Shown here: piece by piece, positions 37,376 to 46,198 of the stretch | Numbering within the stretch: the first letter of the stretch is position 1 | How the letters are laid out: every line of letters starts with the position of its first letter | From: Arthrobacter sp. fls2-241-R2A-200 | GTDB lineage: Bacteria > Actinomycetota > Actinomycetes > Actinomycetales > Micrococcaceae | Reading direction: 5' to 3' | NCBI RefSeq assembly: GCF_030209745.1 | Contig: NZ_JARVRJ010000001.1 | Span: forward strand, 417,826 to 481,825 | DNA length: 64,000 nucleotides | Translations under genes and position numbers: made by a program | The notes under the pieces: model-generated | The model's input: only the letters and a program-made list of their open reading frames with translations | What the model was told of the DNA's origin: nothing | Databases searched by the model: none

Positions 37376-38343
37376 ACCGCGTGGTCCCAATGAACCGCAT
37401 CATCACTGTCACCCCGAACCCGGCCATCGACATGACCTACGCCGTTCGCGGGATCACCGAGGGGGCCAGCCACAGGGTGCCTACCCCCTTGAGCCGGGCA
37501 GGCGGGAAGGGAATCAACGTAGCCCGAGTGATCCATCAACTCGGCTACCCCGTGCTGGCCATCGCGCCTACAGGGGGTGCGGCAGGTCAGACCCTGGCAG
37601 CGGAGTTGTGGACAAGCGGGGTGCCACACACCCTGGTGGGAGTCGCTGCGGAAACGCGCCGCAGCATCGCCTTGGTGGACACGCTGGCCGGTGAAACGTC
37701 CATTTTCAACGAAGAAGGCCAAGCCCTGCTGCCGGACGAATGGCGTTCCCTAACGGCCGCCGTCGTGGAAGCTGTCAGCGGTAACCGAAACTTGCCGGCG
37801 TCCGTCCTCGTCGGCTCCGGAAGCCTGCCGCCTGGGGCGCCCGGTCACTTCTATCCGTCACTGGTGCAACTGGCCCACGACGCCGGCATCCCGGCCATCA
37901 TTGATACTTCCGGTCCCGGGATCATCGCCGCTGCACGGGCTGGAGCGGATGTCCTCAAGCCAAACCACCACGAACTGGCCGAAGCCACAGGCGAAGCCAG
38001 CGTGGAAGCAGCGGCACTATCGCTGATCGGCATGGGTGCAAGAACGGTTTTGGTGAGCGCTGGTTCAGAGGGCATGCTGGCCTTCGACCACGCGGCTCCC
38101 GGAGGTTACTGGGCCGCACGGCTACCGGAGCCATTGAGCGGCAACCCTACGGGGGCAGGTGATGCCGCGGTGGCTGCTGCCGCCGTCGCGCTCGCCGAAG
38201 GCATCAACGAGCCCCGCGAAATCCTCCGCAGGGCAACAGCGTGGTCCGCCGCCGCCGTGCTCATGCCGGCCGCGGGGGAGATCTCACCCCGCTTCAAGGA
38301 ACTGGAAGAGCAACTGATGGTTACGTGGAAGGAATCCCGATGA
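37372..38343 (+). CDS. PfkB-family hexose-phosphate kinase (1-phosphofructokinase/tagatose-6-phosphate kinase type)
   Basis: 323 residues. The LacC/FruK subgroup is indicated by ITVTPNPAIDMTYAV at the start, SRAGGKGINVARVIHQLG near 45, VGSGSLPPGAPGHFYPSL near 144 and the anion-hole/catalytic motif NPTGAGDAAVAAAAVALAEG near 260 with the catalytic Asp. It should add the second phosphate to a ketohexose phosphate, giving the substrate of the aldolase next door. The GTG overlaps the ROK stop (GTGA); an in-frame ATG at 37390 is an alternative. Fructose-1-phosphate or tagatose-6-phosphate cannot be separated by sequence alone. Confidence 0.88.
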   Translation: MNRVVPMNRIITVTPNPAIDMTYAVRGITEGASHRVPTPLSRAGGKGINVARVIHQLGYPVLAIAPTGGAAGQTLAAELWTSGVPHTLVGVAAETRRSIALVDTLAGETSIFNEEGQALLPDEWRSLTAAVVEAVSGNRNLPASVLVGSGSLPPGAPGHFYPSLVQLAHDAGIPAIIDTSGPGIIAAARAGADVLKPNHHELAEATGEASVEAAALSLIGMGARTVLVSAGSEGMLAFDHAAPGGYWAARLPEPLSGNPTGAGDAAVAAAAVALAEGINEPREILRRATAWSAAAVLMPAAGEISPRFKELEEQLMVTWKESR

Positions 38344-39194
38344 CCCTGGTCGCCACGCGGGAACTCGTGGAACGCGCAGCGGCCCGCGGCGAGGGCCAAG
38401 GCGCCTTCAACGTCGTCCATGTGGAAACAGCCGAGGGACTCGTGGCAGGCGCGGAAGCAGCAGGAGTTCCCCTAATCCTGCAAATATCGGAAAACTGCGT
38501 CAAGTACCACGGCGGGCTGGAGCCTATCGGCGTGGCCACGTTGGCCATTGCCCGTGCCGCGTCCGTGCCGGTGGCCGTGCACCTGGATCACGCAGAGTTG
38601 GAGGAGTTGGCGCTTGCCGCCGTCGACTTGGGGTTCGGGTCGGTGATGTACGACGGCGCGCACCTTCCCTATGAGCAGAACGTCGCGGCCACTGCGCGCG
38701 TGGCGCAGTACGCCCATGAGCGAGGCGCCTTTGTCGAGGCCGAACTCGGCGAGGTCGGTGGCAAAGACGGTGCCCACGCCCCCGGCGTCCGCACCGACCC
38801 CGGCGAGGCCCGCGCCTTTGTTGAGGCGACTGGGGTGGACGCGTTGGCCGTGGCGGTTGGCTCGTCCCACGCCATGACCGAGCGCAGCGCGGCACTGGAC
38901 CTTGAGCTGATCACCCGGCTGAAGTCCGCCGTCGGAAAACCGCTGGTCCTCCATGGCTCTTCCGGAGTCAGCGATGACCTGCTCGTGGCGGCTATCAAAG
39001 CTGGTATGACTAAGATCAACGTATCCACGCATGTGAACGGGTTCTTCACCCGTGGCGTCCGTCAGTACCTGGACGCCAATCCTGAAGTGGTGGATTCCAG
39101 GAAGTACATCCAGGCGGGGAGGGACGCGCTGGTAATGGAATCTGCACGAATGCTCACGCTATTCGCCAAGGTGCACTTTGCCAAGGTGACATAG
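38340..39194 (+). CDS. Class II (zinc) ketose-bisphosphate aldolase, GatY/KbaY-like
   Basis: 284 residues. It splits fructose- or tagatose-1,6-bisphosphate into two triose phosphates. Zinc ligands and active-site parts: VAVHLDHAELEELALAAV near 78 with the conserved His-Leu-Asp-His, GFGSVMYDGAHLPYEQN near 99, EAELGEVGGKDG near 133, VGSSHAMTE near 172 and LVLHGSSGVSDD near 202. The length and family features fit GatY/KbaY better than the longer FbaA. The ATG overlaps the kinase stop by four bases. Confidence 0.9.
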   Translation: MTLVATRELVERAAARGEGQGAFNVVHVETAEGLVAGAEAAGVPLILQISENCVKYHGGLEPIGVATLAIARAASVPVAVHLDHAELEELALAAVDLGFGSVMYDGAHLPYEQNVAATARVAQYAHERGAFVEAELGEVGGKDGAHAPGVRTDPGEARAFVEATGVDALAVAVGSSHAMTERSAALDLELITRLKSAVGKPLVLHGSSGVSDDLLVAAIKAGMTKINVSTHVNGFFTRGVRQYLDANPEVVDSRKYIQAGRDALVMESARMLTLFAKVHFAKVT

Positions 39195-39220
39195 CCCGAC
39201 GCCGCGAAAGGCATACTGTC

Positions 39221-40012
39221 ATGACCCGCACCGATCGGCTGACCGCCATCCTTGACCTGCTGGCCGAAACCGGCCGTGTGGAAGTCGAGGACATCGTGAC
39301 GCGTTTGGGTGTGTCACCGGCCACCGCCCGCAGGGATCTTGACAGCCTCGCAAAGCAGAGGCTTCTGAGCCGCACCCGCGGGGGCGCCACCACCGGATCG
39401 CTGTCCTACGACCTGCCAGGGCGGTACAACCGGGACGACAATGCCGAGGCGAAGCAGGACATTGCGCAGGCGGCATCGTTGCTGATCCATCCGGGCGCCG
39501 TCATCGGCCTCAGTGGGGGAACCAGCAACACCGCACTTGCCCAGGTGCTCTCCACGCGGGAGGACCTCAACGCTCCTTCCAGCAAGCCCACGCTTACCGT
39601 GGTGACCAATGCCATCAACATTGCCTCCCAGCTCGCGGTCCGCCCCAACATCAAGATCATGGTCACCGGCGGCATCCTGAACCCCAGGTCCTACGAACTC
39701 GTGGGACCGTACATCGACGTCATCATGCAAAAAGTGGCCTTGGACATTGCGTTCATCGGTGTCAACGGCGTGGACCCGGATCTCGGCCCTACCATCACCG
39801 ATGAGGGGGAAGCCATGGTCAACACGGTCATGGCCCACCGGGCCACTGAGTCCTATGTCCTGGCCGACTCCTCAAAGGTGGGCCGCCGGTCCTTCGCCGC
39901 CATGTCGGGCTACGAGTTCCGGCACCTCATTACGGACTCGGGTATCAGCGCGCAGGACCGGGCAGCGTTCGAAGCCAAGGGCATCGAAGTCATCGTCGCC
40001 GCCGCCAGCTGA
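39221..40012 (+). CDS. DeoR/GlpR-family repressor of the sugar operon
   Basis: 263 residues. N-terminal winged helix: ILDLLAETGRVEVEDIVTRL with VSPATARRDLDSL near 32, then a DeoRC sugar-phosphate sensing domain containing IGLSGGTSNTALAQVL near 94, MVTGGILNPRSYELVGP near 148 and FIGVNGVDPDLGPT near 178. It is the last gene of the operon and probably represses it, relieved by a phosphorylated sugar from the pathway. Candidate sites lie at 35327-35375. The ATG follows GAAAGG. Confidence 0.92.
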   Translation: MTRTDRLTAILDLLAETGRVEVEDIVTRLGVSPATARRDLDSLAKQRLLSRTRGGATTGSLSYDLPGRYNRDDNAEAKQDIAQAASLLIHPGAVIGLSGGTSNTALAQVLSTREDLNAPSSKPTLTVVTNAINIASQLAVRPNIKIMVTGGILNPRSYELVGPYIDVIMQKVALDIAFIGVNGVDPDLGPTITDEGEAMVNTVMAHRATESYVLADSSKVGRRSFAAMSGYEFRHLITDSGISAQDRAAFEAKGIEVIVAAAS

Positions 40013-40037
40013 GCAGCGGACTCGCAGGAAGTACAGG

Positions 40038-40043
40038 CAAGAT
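40038..40043 (+). promoter_or_regulatory. -10 hexamer CAAGAT, leaderless start of the CPBP gene
   Basis: CAAGAT, six bases AGGTAC, ATG at 40050. Confidence 0.5.
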
Positions 40044-40049
40044 AGGTAC

Positions 40050-40823
40050 ATGCTTGTTGCTTCCCGCCGTCGGTTGCGTGCCGAGGTACTCATTGTGTTG
40101 GGCTTGTCCTTGGGCCAGTCCGCCGTGTACTCCGTAGTTCAACTCCTGGACAAGTTGACGCGTGCGCCCTTGTCCCAAGGCACTTCCACCCTGAATCAAT
40201 CGCAAAGTACGCGGGAGTATTTCGACCTCACTTACCAACTGCTGGACATTGCCTTCGCGTTGGTGCCAGTGGCGTTGGTGATTTATTTCCTGTCCACGCA
40301 TGCAGCGACACCGGGTGCGGCGAGTTCAGGGACGGCATTCACCAGGCTTGGCTTCAACTTTGCCCGTCCCGGAAAGGACGCACTCCAGGGGTTGGGATTG
40401 GCCGCCTTGATCGGTGTGCCATCTTTAGGGCTGTACGCGGTCGGCCGCGCCCTGGGGATCACCACCGCTATTGTTCCCAGCGGACTGGATGCCTACTGGT
40501 GGACCGTTCCGGTGCTCATACTGTCCGCGGTTCGTCACGCGATCGTCGAAGAAGTGATCGTAGTGGGTTATCTCTTGGACCGCTTTGGCAGGTTCGGGTG
40601 GAGGACGCCCGCGGCCATTGTTGTCAGCGCCTTGCTTCGGGGCAGCTATCACCTGTACCAAGGGTTCGGGCCGTTTGTGGGCAACTTCGTGATGGGCCTG
40701 GTGTTCGCTTGGATCTACACCAAAACCCGGCGCGTCATGCCGTTGGTGGTTGCCCACGCACTTCTGGACATCGTCGCGTTTGTAGGTTTCAGCCTGTTCG
40801 GCAAGGCGATAGGCCTCGGCTAG
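40050..40823 (+). CDS. CPBP-family intramembrane glutamic protease
   Basis: 257 residues, about seven membrane helices. The ABI/CPBP motifs are in place: motif 1 HAIVEEVIVVGYLLDRFGRF near 167 with the catalytic Glu-Glu, motif 2 LLRGSYHLYQG near 197 with its His, and motif 3 FVMGLVFAWIYTKTRRVMPL near 214 followed by VVAHALLDIVAF. These proteases cleave membrane proteins, or process bacteriocins and prenylated peptides in some species; target unknown here. The start is leaderless-type. A hairpin follows. Confidence 0.9.
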   Translation: MLVASRRRLRAEVLIVLGLSLGQSAVYSVVQLLDKLTRAPLSQGTSTLNQSQSTREYFDLTYQLLDIAFALVPVALVIYFLSTHAATPGAASSGTAFTRLGFNFARPGKDALQGLGLAALIGVPSLGLYAVGRALGITTAIVPSGLDAYWWTVPVLILSAVRHAIVEEVIVVGYLLDRFGRFGWRTPAAIVVSALLRGSYHLYQGFGPFVGNFVMGLVFAWIYTKTRRVMPLVVAHALLDIVAFVGFSLFGKAIGLG

Positions 40824-40846
40824 GAGCAGCGCCCGCTTAAATGTTC

Positions 40847-40896
40847 TCGGCCGCCATCGAAAGGTGACATCATTGGCACCCGCTGATGGCGGCCGA
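40847..40896. terminator. Long-loop hairpin between convergent CPBP and VOC genes
   Basis: TCGGCCGCCATC and GATGGCGGCCGA form a perfect 12-bp stem around a 26-base loop. Symmetric placement between convergent stops fits a bidirectional terminator. Confidence 0.5.
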
Positions 40897-40953
40897 AGTT
40901 TATCCAGGCTCGAACAGGTGATGGTCTGTCCAGGCAGGGATGGTTGGAAGGGA

Positions 40954-41592
40954 TCAGATGGTGACGGCCCCGGTGGCGGTCTCGAACGTGACGGACATGA
41001 TGCCAGGGGTGCCCCGGGGAGCTATCCACTGGACGGCTACGTCCTCAAGCGATTTCTCAACCGGCTCGCCCAGCCACTCGGTGACGCGTTCCGCGGAACC
41101 GGCGATGGTGAGGCTGGACATTTTCACGTCGCTCTCGTACACCTTGGACGGGTGCAGCGTCGGATCGCCCTCCCACTTGAGGAGGTAGGGAACCTGGGGG
41201 TCGGCGATCAAACCCAGGATACCGATCTGCTGCCACGCCAATTCCCGACCATCGGGAAACTTGCGGTTACCCGGGACGGCAGAGCGGCCGAGGCGCTCTT
41301 CGAAAGGAGCAAGGTCGTCGACGGCGACGCACCAGCCCATCCAGCCGCCGCCGGCAGCCGAGCGTGCACGGACCGCTTGGCCAAAGGGGGCTTTGTCGGA
41401 AGCAGGGTGGTCCAAGACCTCCACGACTTCCAGGTACTTGTTATCTGCAAGGGGAATGATCATGTTCCGGGTGCCGAAGCGCGGGTGCACTCCACCCCGG
41501 ACTGCGTCCACTCCCAGAGCTGCGGAAATTCGTTCGGTTGTGGCCAGAAGGCCATCTCGTTCACAGGCGTAAGAGACGTGATCCATGCGCAT
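40954..41592 (-). CDS. VOC/glyoxalase-like domain protein
   Basis: 212 residues of the glyoxalase-like (VOC) superfamily: MRMDHVSYACERDGLLATTE at the start, HPRFGTRNMIIPLADNKYLE near 40, AAGGGWMGWCVAVDDL near 82 and a central EGDPTLHPSKV. Metal-dependent enzymes or non-catalytic binders; the reaction is unknown. The ATG at 41592 lies six bases after CAAGAT (leaderless type); upstream in-frame starts back to 41724 are not needed. Confidence 0.8.
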   Translation of the reverse strand: MRMDHVSYACERDGLLATTERISAALGVDAVRGGVHPRFGTRNMIIPLADNKYLEVVEVLDHPASDKAPFGQAVRARSAAGGGWMGWCVAVDDLAPFEERLGRSAVPGNRKFPDGRELAWQQIGILGLIADPQVPYLLKWEGDPTLHPSKVYESDVKMSSLTIAGSAERVTEWLGEPVEKSLEDVAVQWIAPRGTPGIMSVTFETATGAVTI

Positions 41593-41598
41593 GGCTTC

Positions 41599-41604
41599 AT
41601 CTTG
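41599..41604 (-). promoter_or_regulatory. -10 hexamer CAAGAT, leaderless start of the VOC gene
   Basis: CAAGAT, six bases GAAGCC, ATG at 41592 on the reverse strand. Decides the start. Confidence 0.55.
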
Positions 41605-41857
41605 GCACTTTGTGATCGGGGTCTCAGCTAAGTAAAGCCTAACTATGGTAGGACCTATTTGCGGAGCGAGGGCCCATGACATATTCGGACCCGAAATTTC
41701 AGCTGGCGTCACAAAGCTATCCATGGTGAGCGGCTGTTCCTAGACTGGCTCCAGCCGCCCCGGATTCATTTCCACTGCACCACGAGCATCACGGGCCCGG
41801 ATGAATGACCGCGCCGTAGGTGTGTCCCGCCACAAATCGCCTTCAGAGGAGAACGCA

Positions 41858-43174
41858 ATGTCCCAAGGATGGTCTTTCGAAACCCGCCAGATTCATGCAG
41901 GCCAAGAGCCGGATGCCGCCACAGGTGCCCGGTCGTTGCCGATTTACCAGACAACGTCTTTCGTGTTCCCCAGTGCCGAAAGCGCGGCCAACCGTTTTGC
42001 CCTGGCTGAACTTTCACCGATCTACACCCGCATTGGCAACCCCACCCAGGACGCCGTGGAACAGCGGATAGCGAGCCTGGAGGGCGGCCTCGGCGCCCTC
42101 TTGCTCAGCTCCGGGCAAGCAGCCGAGACCTTCGCCATCCTCAACATCGCCGAGGCGGGGGACCACGTGGTGGCGAGCCCAAGCCTCTACGGGGGGACCT
42201 ACAACCTCCTGGCCCACACCCTCAAGAAGTTCGGCATTTCCGTTACGTTCGTGGAGGATCCGGACAACTTGGACCAATGGCGGGATGCTGTCCAGCCGAA
42301 CACCAAGCTGTTCTTCGGCGAAGTTGTCTCCAATCCCCGCCAAGACGTGCTGGACATCGAAGGCGTTGCGCGCACCGCCCACGAGGCCGGCGTGCCGCTC
42401 ATCGTGGACAACACCTTGTCCACTCCCTATTTGATCCGTCCCATCGAGTGGGGCGCGGACATTGTGGTTCATTCGGCCACCAAGTACCTCGGCGGCCACG
42501 GCTCGGCGATAGCCGGTGTGATCGTTGACTCCGGCAACTTCGACTTCGGCAAGGATCCGGAGCGCTTCCCCGGATTCAACACCCCGGATCCCAGCTACAA
42601 CGGCCTGGTGTACGCGCGCGATCTCGGGAAGGACGGGGCACTCGGCGCCAACCTTTCCTACATTCTGAAGGCACGCGTGCAGTTGCTCCGCGACCTCGGG
42701 TCCGCGGTGTCCCCGTTCAACGCCTTCTTGATCGCACAAGGGTTGGAGACGCTGAGCCTTCGCGTCGAGCGTCACGTTGCTAACGCCATTAAGGTGGCGC
42801 AATGGCTGGAAGCCCACGACGACGTCGAGGCCGTCGCCTACGCTGGCCTGCCGTCCAGCCCTTGGTACGACCGCGGCCGTAAGTACGGCCCCTTGGGCAC
42901 GGGTGCGGTGGTGGCCTTCACCATCAAGGGTGGCGTCGAGGCAGGCAAGCGCTTCGTGGACGGCCTGGAGCTCCACTCCCACGTTGCCAACATCGGCGAC
43001 GTTCGCTCCCTGGTGATCCACCCGGCGTCGACCACTCACAGCCAGCTCACCGAAGACCAGCAGGCCGTCGCGGGCGTCAACCCCGGATTGGTGCGCTTGT
43101 CCGTGGGCCTGGAGCACGTGGATGACATCATCGCCGACCTCGAAGCCGGGTTCCGGGCCGCCAAGGGGGCCTGA
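41858..43174 (+). CDS. metY: O-acetylhomoserine (thiol)-lyase, bifunctional OAH/OAS sulfhydrylase
   Basis: 438 residues of the Cys/Met-metabolism PLP family. It makes homocysteine (or methionine) from O-acetylhomoserine and sulfide (or methanethiol). Seen: FETRQIHAGQEPDAATGARS, LPIYQTTSFVF, YTRIGNPTQDAVEQRIASLE near 68, VDNTLSTPYLIRPIEWGAD near 184 and the PLP-Lys in VVHSATKYLGGHGSA near 210. The ATG at 41858 follows CAGAGGAGAA. It is directly upstream of metX, which supplies its substrate. No riboswitch is visible before it, unlike metX. Confidence 0.94.
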   Translation: MSQGWSFETRQIHAGQEPDAATGARSLPIYQTTSFVFPSAESAANRFALAELSPIYTRIGNPTQDAVEQRIASLEGGLGALLLSSGQAAETFAILNIAEAGDHVVASPSLYGGTYNLLAHTLKKFGISVTFVEDPDNLDQWRDAVQPNTKLFFGEVVSNPRQDVLDIEGVARTAHEAGVPLIVDNTLSTPYLIRPIEWGADIVVHSATKYLGGHGSAIAGVIVDSGNFDFGKDPERFPGFNTPDPSYNGLVYARDLGKDGALGANLSYILKARVQLLRDLGSAVSPFNAFLIAQGLETLSLRVERHVANAIKVAQWLEAHDDVEAVAYAGLPSSPWYDRGRKYGPLGTGAVVAFTIKGGVEAGKRFVDGLELHSHVANIGDVRSLVIHPASTTHSQLTEDQQAVAGVNPGLVRLSVGLEHVDDIIADLEAGFRAAKGA

Positions 43175-43184
43175 CCGCGGACGA

Positions 43185-43219
43185 ACGCCGTCCACCGATG
43201 ATTATTCGGTGGGCGGCGT
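43185..43219 (+). terminator. Hairpin after metY
   Basis: ACGCCGTCCACCGA and TCGGTGGGCGGCGT pair over 14 bp with one G-T wobble and a 7-base loop TGATTAT. It separates metY from the riboswitch-controlled metX. Confidence 0.7.
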
Positions 43220-43315
43220 CCAGTCCTGGCTTTCGGAGAACAAGCCGCACCCAAAACGTCACACTGGTGTCACAATCTTCGCCTGAAGAGGGATGTTCTT
43301 CCTAAACTCTACGTA

Positions 43316-43438
43316 TTAGGTCATGAGTGCCAGCACACAGCCCCGGCTTGCTGGCCGGCAACCCTCCTCCGCGGTGGGGTGCCCCGGGTGAGGACCTGGC
43401 CCGTCGCACGCAAGGCGACTGGCAAGTGCGAGGTTTAG
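43316..43438 (+). promoter_or_regulatory. SAM-IV riboswitch controlling metX
   Basis: The stretch from 43318 to about 43397 is a SAM-IV type aptamer. P1 pairs AGGTC (43318-43322) with GACCT (43393-43397). Conserved core elements are GGTCATGAGTGCCAGC, GGCTTGCTGGCCGGCAACCC, the C/G-rich hairpin next to GGTGGGGTGCCCCGGGTGA and GGACC. A further hairpin GTCGC-N7-GCGAC at 43403-43419 fits the extra P5 helix of SAM-IV. It is placed directly before the metX start, so S-adenosylmethionine should shut off metX expression. Without an oligo-U terminator in the leader, control of translation is more likely than attenuation. Confidence 0.88.
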
Positions 43439-44572
43439 GTGTCGAAGGAAATGACCATCACTGCTACAGCCATTCCCACTTCCGGAAAAGAAGACGGAAC
43501 GGTCCGCTACGCCCGGATAGGTTCGTTGGAACTTGAGGCCGGGGGTTACCTCCCGGATGTCGTCTTGGCTTACGAAACGTGGGGGAGCCTGAACCCGGAT
43601 CGATCCAACGCGGTGTTGGTCCAGCATGCCCTGACCGGAAGTACCCACGTGGCTCGGGGGAGCACGGGCGAGGAAGGTTGGTGGGAGCAACTCGTCGGTC
43701 CAGGTGCGACCATCGACACCAACAGATTCTTTGTTGTCTCCATCAACATCGTGGGCGGTTGCTACGGGAGCACCGGGCCATCCAGCCAGGCTCCCGACGG
43801 GAAACCTTGGGGATCGCGGTTTCCGCTGATCACGCTCCGGGACACCACCGAAGCCGAGGCCCGGCTCGCCGATGTCCTGGGTATCGATGCCTGGCACGCC
43901 GTGCTCGGAGGTTCCATGGGCGGGGCCAGGGCCCTTGAATGGGCCATCACGTTTCCCGAACGCGTCAAGCGCTGCGCCGTGATCTCCGTGGGCGCCTACA
44001 GCACGGCGGAGCAAATCGCCTTTGCCCAGTCCCAGACCCTTGCGATCCGGCAAGACCCGAACTTCAACAATGGGGACTATTACGACGGCCCGGCCCCCGA
44101 GAACGGGTTGGCCTTGGCGCGGCGCATAGCGCACATCACCTATCGTTCGGCCTTGGAGTTGGACCTTCGCTTCGGCAGGCAAGCCCAGCCCAAGGAAGCA
44201 CCCCTTGTTGCGCCGGTCTTGGGGGAGCGGGGGCGCTACCAAGTGGAAAGCTACCTGGACCATCAGGGTAAGAAGTTGGTGCAACGCTTTGACGCCAACA
44301 GCTACGTCGCCATCACTGAGGCCTTGATGTCCCATGACGTCACCCGGGGCCGGGGTGGTCTGCAGCAGTCCCTGTCCCGCGCAACAGCGGAATTCTTCGT
44401 GGCCGCAGTAGACACCGATCGGCTGTACTTCCCGGCGCAATCACGCGAACTTGCCGCTGCCCTGCCAGGTGATGTTGCGGTCCATGTCATCGAGGCGCCG
44501 ATCGGGCATGACGGCTTCCTCACGGAAATCGGGCAGCTGTCAGCGCAGCTCGGTGAGGCGTTCTTCAGCTAA
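43439..44572 (+). CDS. metX: Homoserine O-acetyltransferase
   Basis: 377 residues of the alpha/beta-hydrolase MetX family. It transfers acetyl from acetyl-CoA to homoserine, the first committed step of methionine synthesis. Seen: LAYETWGSLNPDRSNAVLV near 41, HALTGSTHVARG near 63, the nucleophile elbow LGGSMGGARALEWAI near 156 (Ser), and late catalytic His in IEAPIGHDGFLTEIGQL near 350. The GTG at 43439 follows GAGG; an in-frame ATG at 43451 is an alternative. It lies right behind a SAM-IV riboswitch. Confidence 0.95.
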   Translation: MSKEMTITATAIPTSGKEDGTVRYARIGSLELEAGGYLPDVVLAYETWGSLNPDRSNAVLVQHALTGSTHVARGSTGEEGWWEQLVGPGATIDTNRFFVVSINIVGGCYGSTGPSSQAPDGKPWGSRFPLITLRDTTEAEARLADVLGIDAWHAVLGGSMGGARALEWAITFPERVKRCAVISVGAYSTAEQIAFAQSQTLAIRQDPNFNNGDYYDGPAPENGLALARRIAHITYRSALELDLRFGRQAQPKEAPLVAPVLGERGRYQVESYLDHQGKKLVQRFDANSYVAITEALMSHDVTRGRGGLQQSLSRATAEFFVAAVDTDRLYFPAQSRELAAALPGDVAVHVIEAPIGHDGFLTEIGQLSAQLGEAFFS

Positions 44573-44662
44573 GAAGCCGTTTGCAACAATTCGACTTTTT
44601 TCGGCCTCCTTCCATGACTTTCAAGGGCTTCACTCAGGTCCGGCCCATAACCTCCAGCCATG

Positions 44663-46195
44663 ATGTCAAAAACCCTTGTGATTAACGTGGGCCTGGGCGC
44701 TGTCATAGTCGCACTTGGTGCGGGTACCTACCTCACCGCGACGGCCGCAGGCTCCACCACCCCGGCCACGGCAACGAGGACCGTGACGGTAGGCAAGGCT
44801 GATATCTCCTCGGTGGCTACGGCGTCGGGCAATGTGGCCCCGCAGTCCACCACCGTCGTCAATGCCCGGAACTGCAGCGGGGTGATCCTCTCGGTGGGCG
44901 CCACTCTTGGCCAGCAAGTCAGCGTGGGCCAGCTGCTCGTGTCCATTGACCCTACAAATGCGCAGAACAGCTTGGATGCGGCCCAAGCGCAGCTGGATTC
45001 CGTCACTGCCCAGGCAAACCAGCAACAGGTCTCGGCGAGTGGGCAGGTGTCCTCGGCAAACCAGGCCCTCATTAACGCCCAGCAGTCAGCGGCATTGGAT
45101 AACTCCCAGCAGGCCTCAACCGTTGCCGCAGCACAGAAGGCCGTGGACGCAGACAATGCCGCGGTCACTGCTGCAAAAGCCGTTCCCGTCCCCAACCCGA
45201 AGCCGGCGAACTGGACCGATCCGGTCGTGGCGGCGCAGAACCAACTCGCCAAAGACCAGGCGTCCCTCAGCCAGGCACAAAACCAAGCTGCCAGCACCCA
45301 GCTGAAAGATAAACAACAGGTCGCTTCCGCAACAACGGCGCTCGGAAATGCCCAAAACTCTGCGGCCTCGGCGGGCGCCACGAACGTCACCAGTGCCCGG
45401 CTCGCTGTACAGACGGCCCAAGCGAACCTCGCCGACTGCAACCTGACAGCTCCCGTGTCCGGCACGGTATCCGCGGTAACTGCCACCGTCGGGGCGCTGA
45501 CCGGTTCGTCCGGTGGGGGCTCGGCAGCCTCGGCTACGGGTTCCACGGGTTCCGCCGGTGCCGGTGGATCCGCGGCCGGGACGGGGACTGTCGCTGCTTC
45601 GGGTGGTTCGGCGTCGAGCGCTGGCTTGGTGACCATCAGCGACACCGGCCATCTTCAGGTAGTGGCTGGCTTCTCCGAATCCGACGTGACCAGCATGAAA
45701 CCCGATCAAACCGCACAATTCACCTTTCCTGCCTTGCCACAGGATCCAACCGCTGCTCCTGTAACCGGAAAAGTTGTTTCGATTGCCCAAACGTCCACTA
45801 CCACCAATGGAGTGGTCACCTACCCGGTAACCGTCTCCATTGCCAATCCACCGGCAGGCCTCCGGCTTGGGCAGAGTGCCAACATCTCCGTCACCACGGC
45901 CACAGCAACCAATGCGCTGGTAGTTCCAAGCCTGGCCATCACCACCACGGGGAACAGGCAGACAGTCAGCGTCGTGAAGAACGGCACGCCGACGCCGGTA
46001 ACCGTCACCACCGGGATCAGTGCGAACGGCCGAACCCAGATCCTGACAGGTCTCTCCGACGGTGACCAAGTTCAGTTGCCGGCCATCTCAAGCACCTTGG
46101 ATACCGGCAGTACCACCACCGGCGGCGGCTTCGGCACGGGCGGCTTCGGCGGTACCGGCACCAACCGCGGCGGCGCACGAAACGGCGGTCAGTAA
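44663..46195 (+). CDS. HlyD/MacA-like membrane-fusion adaptor subunit
   Basis: 510 residues. One N-terminal membrane helix (INVGLGAVIVALGAGTYLTA), then the biotinyl-lipoyl half GNVAPQSTTVVNARNCSG and GQQVSVGQLLVSIDP, a long Ala/Gln-rich coiled coil at about 95-250, the returning lipoyl half ANLADCNLTAPVSGTVSAVT, a low-complexity Gly/Ser/Ala stretch at about 275-312, a beta-barrel domain and a C-terminal Gly-rich tail. Typical MacA partners lack such a Gly/Ser insert. Together with the ATPase and permease that follow it should form a tripartite-like exporter; in a Gram-positive it would span membrane to cell wall. The first of two adjacent ATG codons (44660) is also possible. Confidence 0.88.
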   Translation: MSKTLVINVGLGAVIVALGAGTYLTATAAGSTTPATATRTVTVGKADISSVATASGNVAPQSTTVVNARNCSGVILSVGATLGQQVSVGQLLVSIDPTNAQNSLDAAQAQLDSVTAQANQQQVSASGQVSSANQALINAQQSAALDNSQQASTVAAAQKAVDADNAAVTAAKAVPVPNPKPANWTDPVVAAQNQLAKDQASLSQAQNQAASTQLKDKQQVASATTALGNAQNSAASAGATNVTSARLAVQTAQANLADCNLTAPVSGTVSAVTATVGALTGSSGGGSAASATGSTGSAGAGGSAAGTGTVAASGGSASSAGLVTISDTGHLQVVAGFSESDVTSMKPDQTAQFTFPALPQDPTAAPVTGKVVSIAQTSTTTNGVVTYPVTVSIANPPAGLRLGQSANISVTTATATNALVVPSLAITTTGNRQTVSVVKNGTPTPVTVTTGISANGRTQILTGLSDGDQVQLPAISSTLDTGSTTTGGGFGTGGFGGTGTNRGGARNGGQ

Positions 46196-46198
46196 GCC

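Noticed and set aside
42014..43195. 393-residue open frame antisense to metY
   Set aside because: Shadow of metY; composition (Gly/Val/His/Asp-rich) is that of reverse-strand reading of a high-GC gene.
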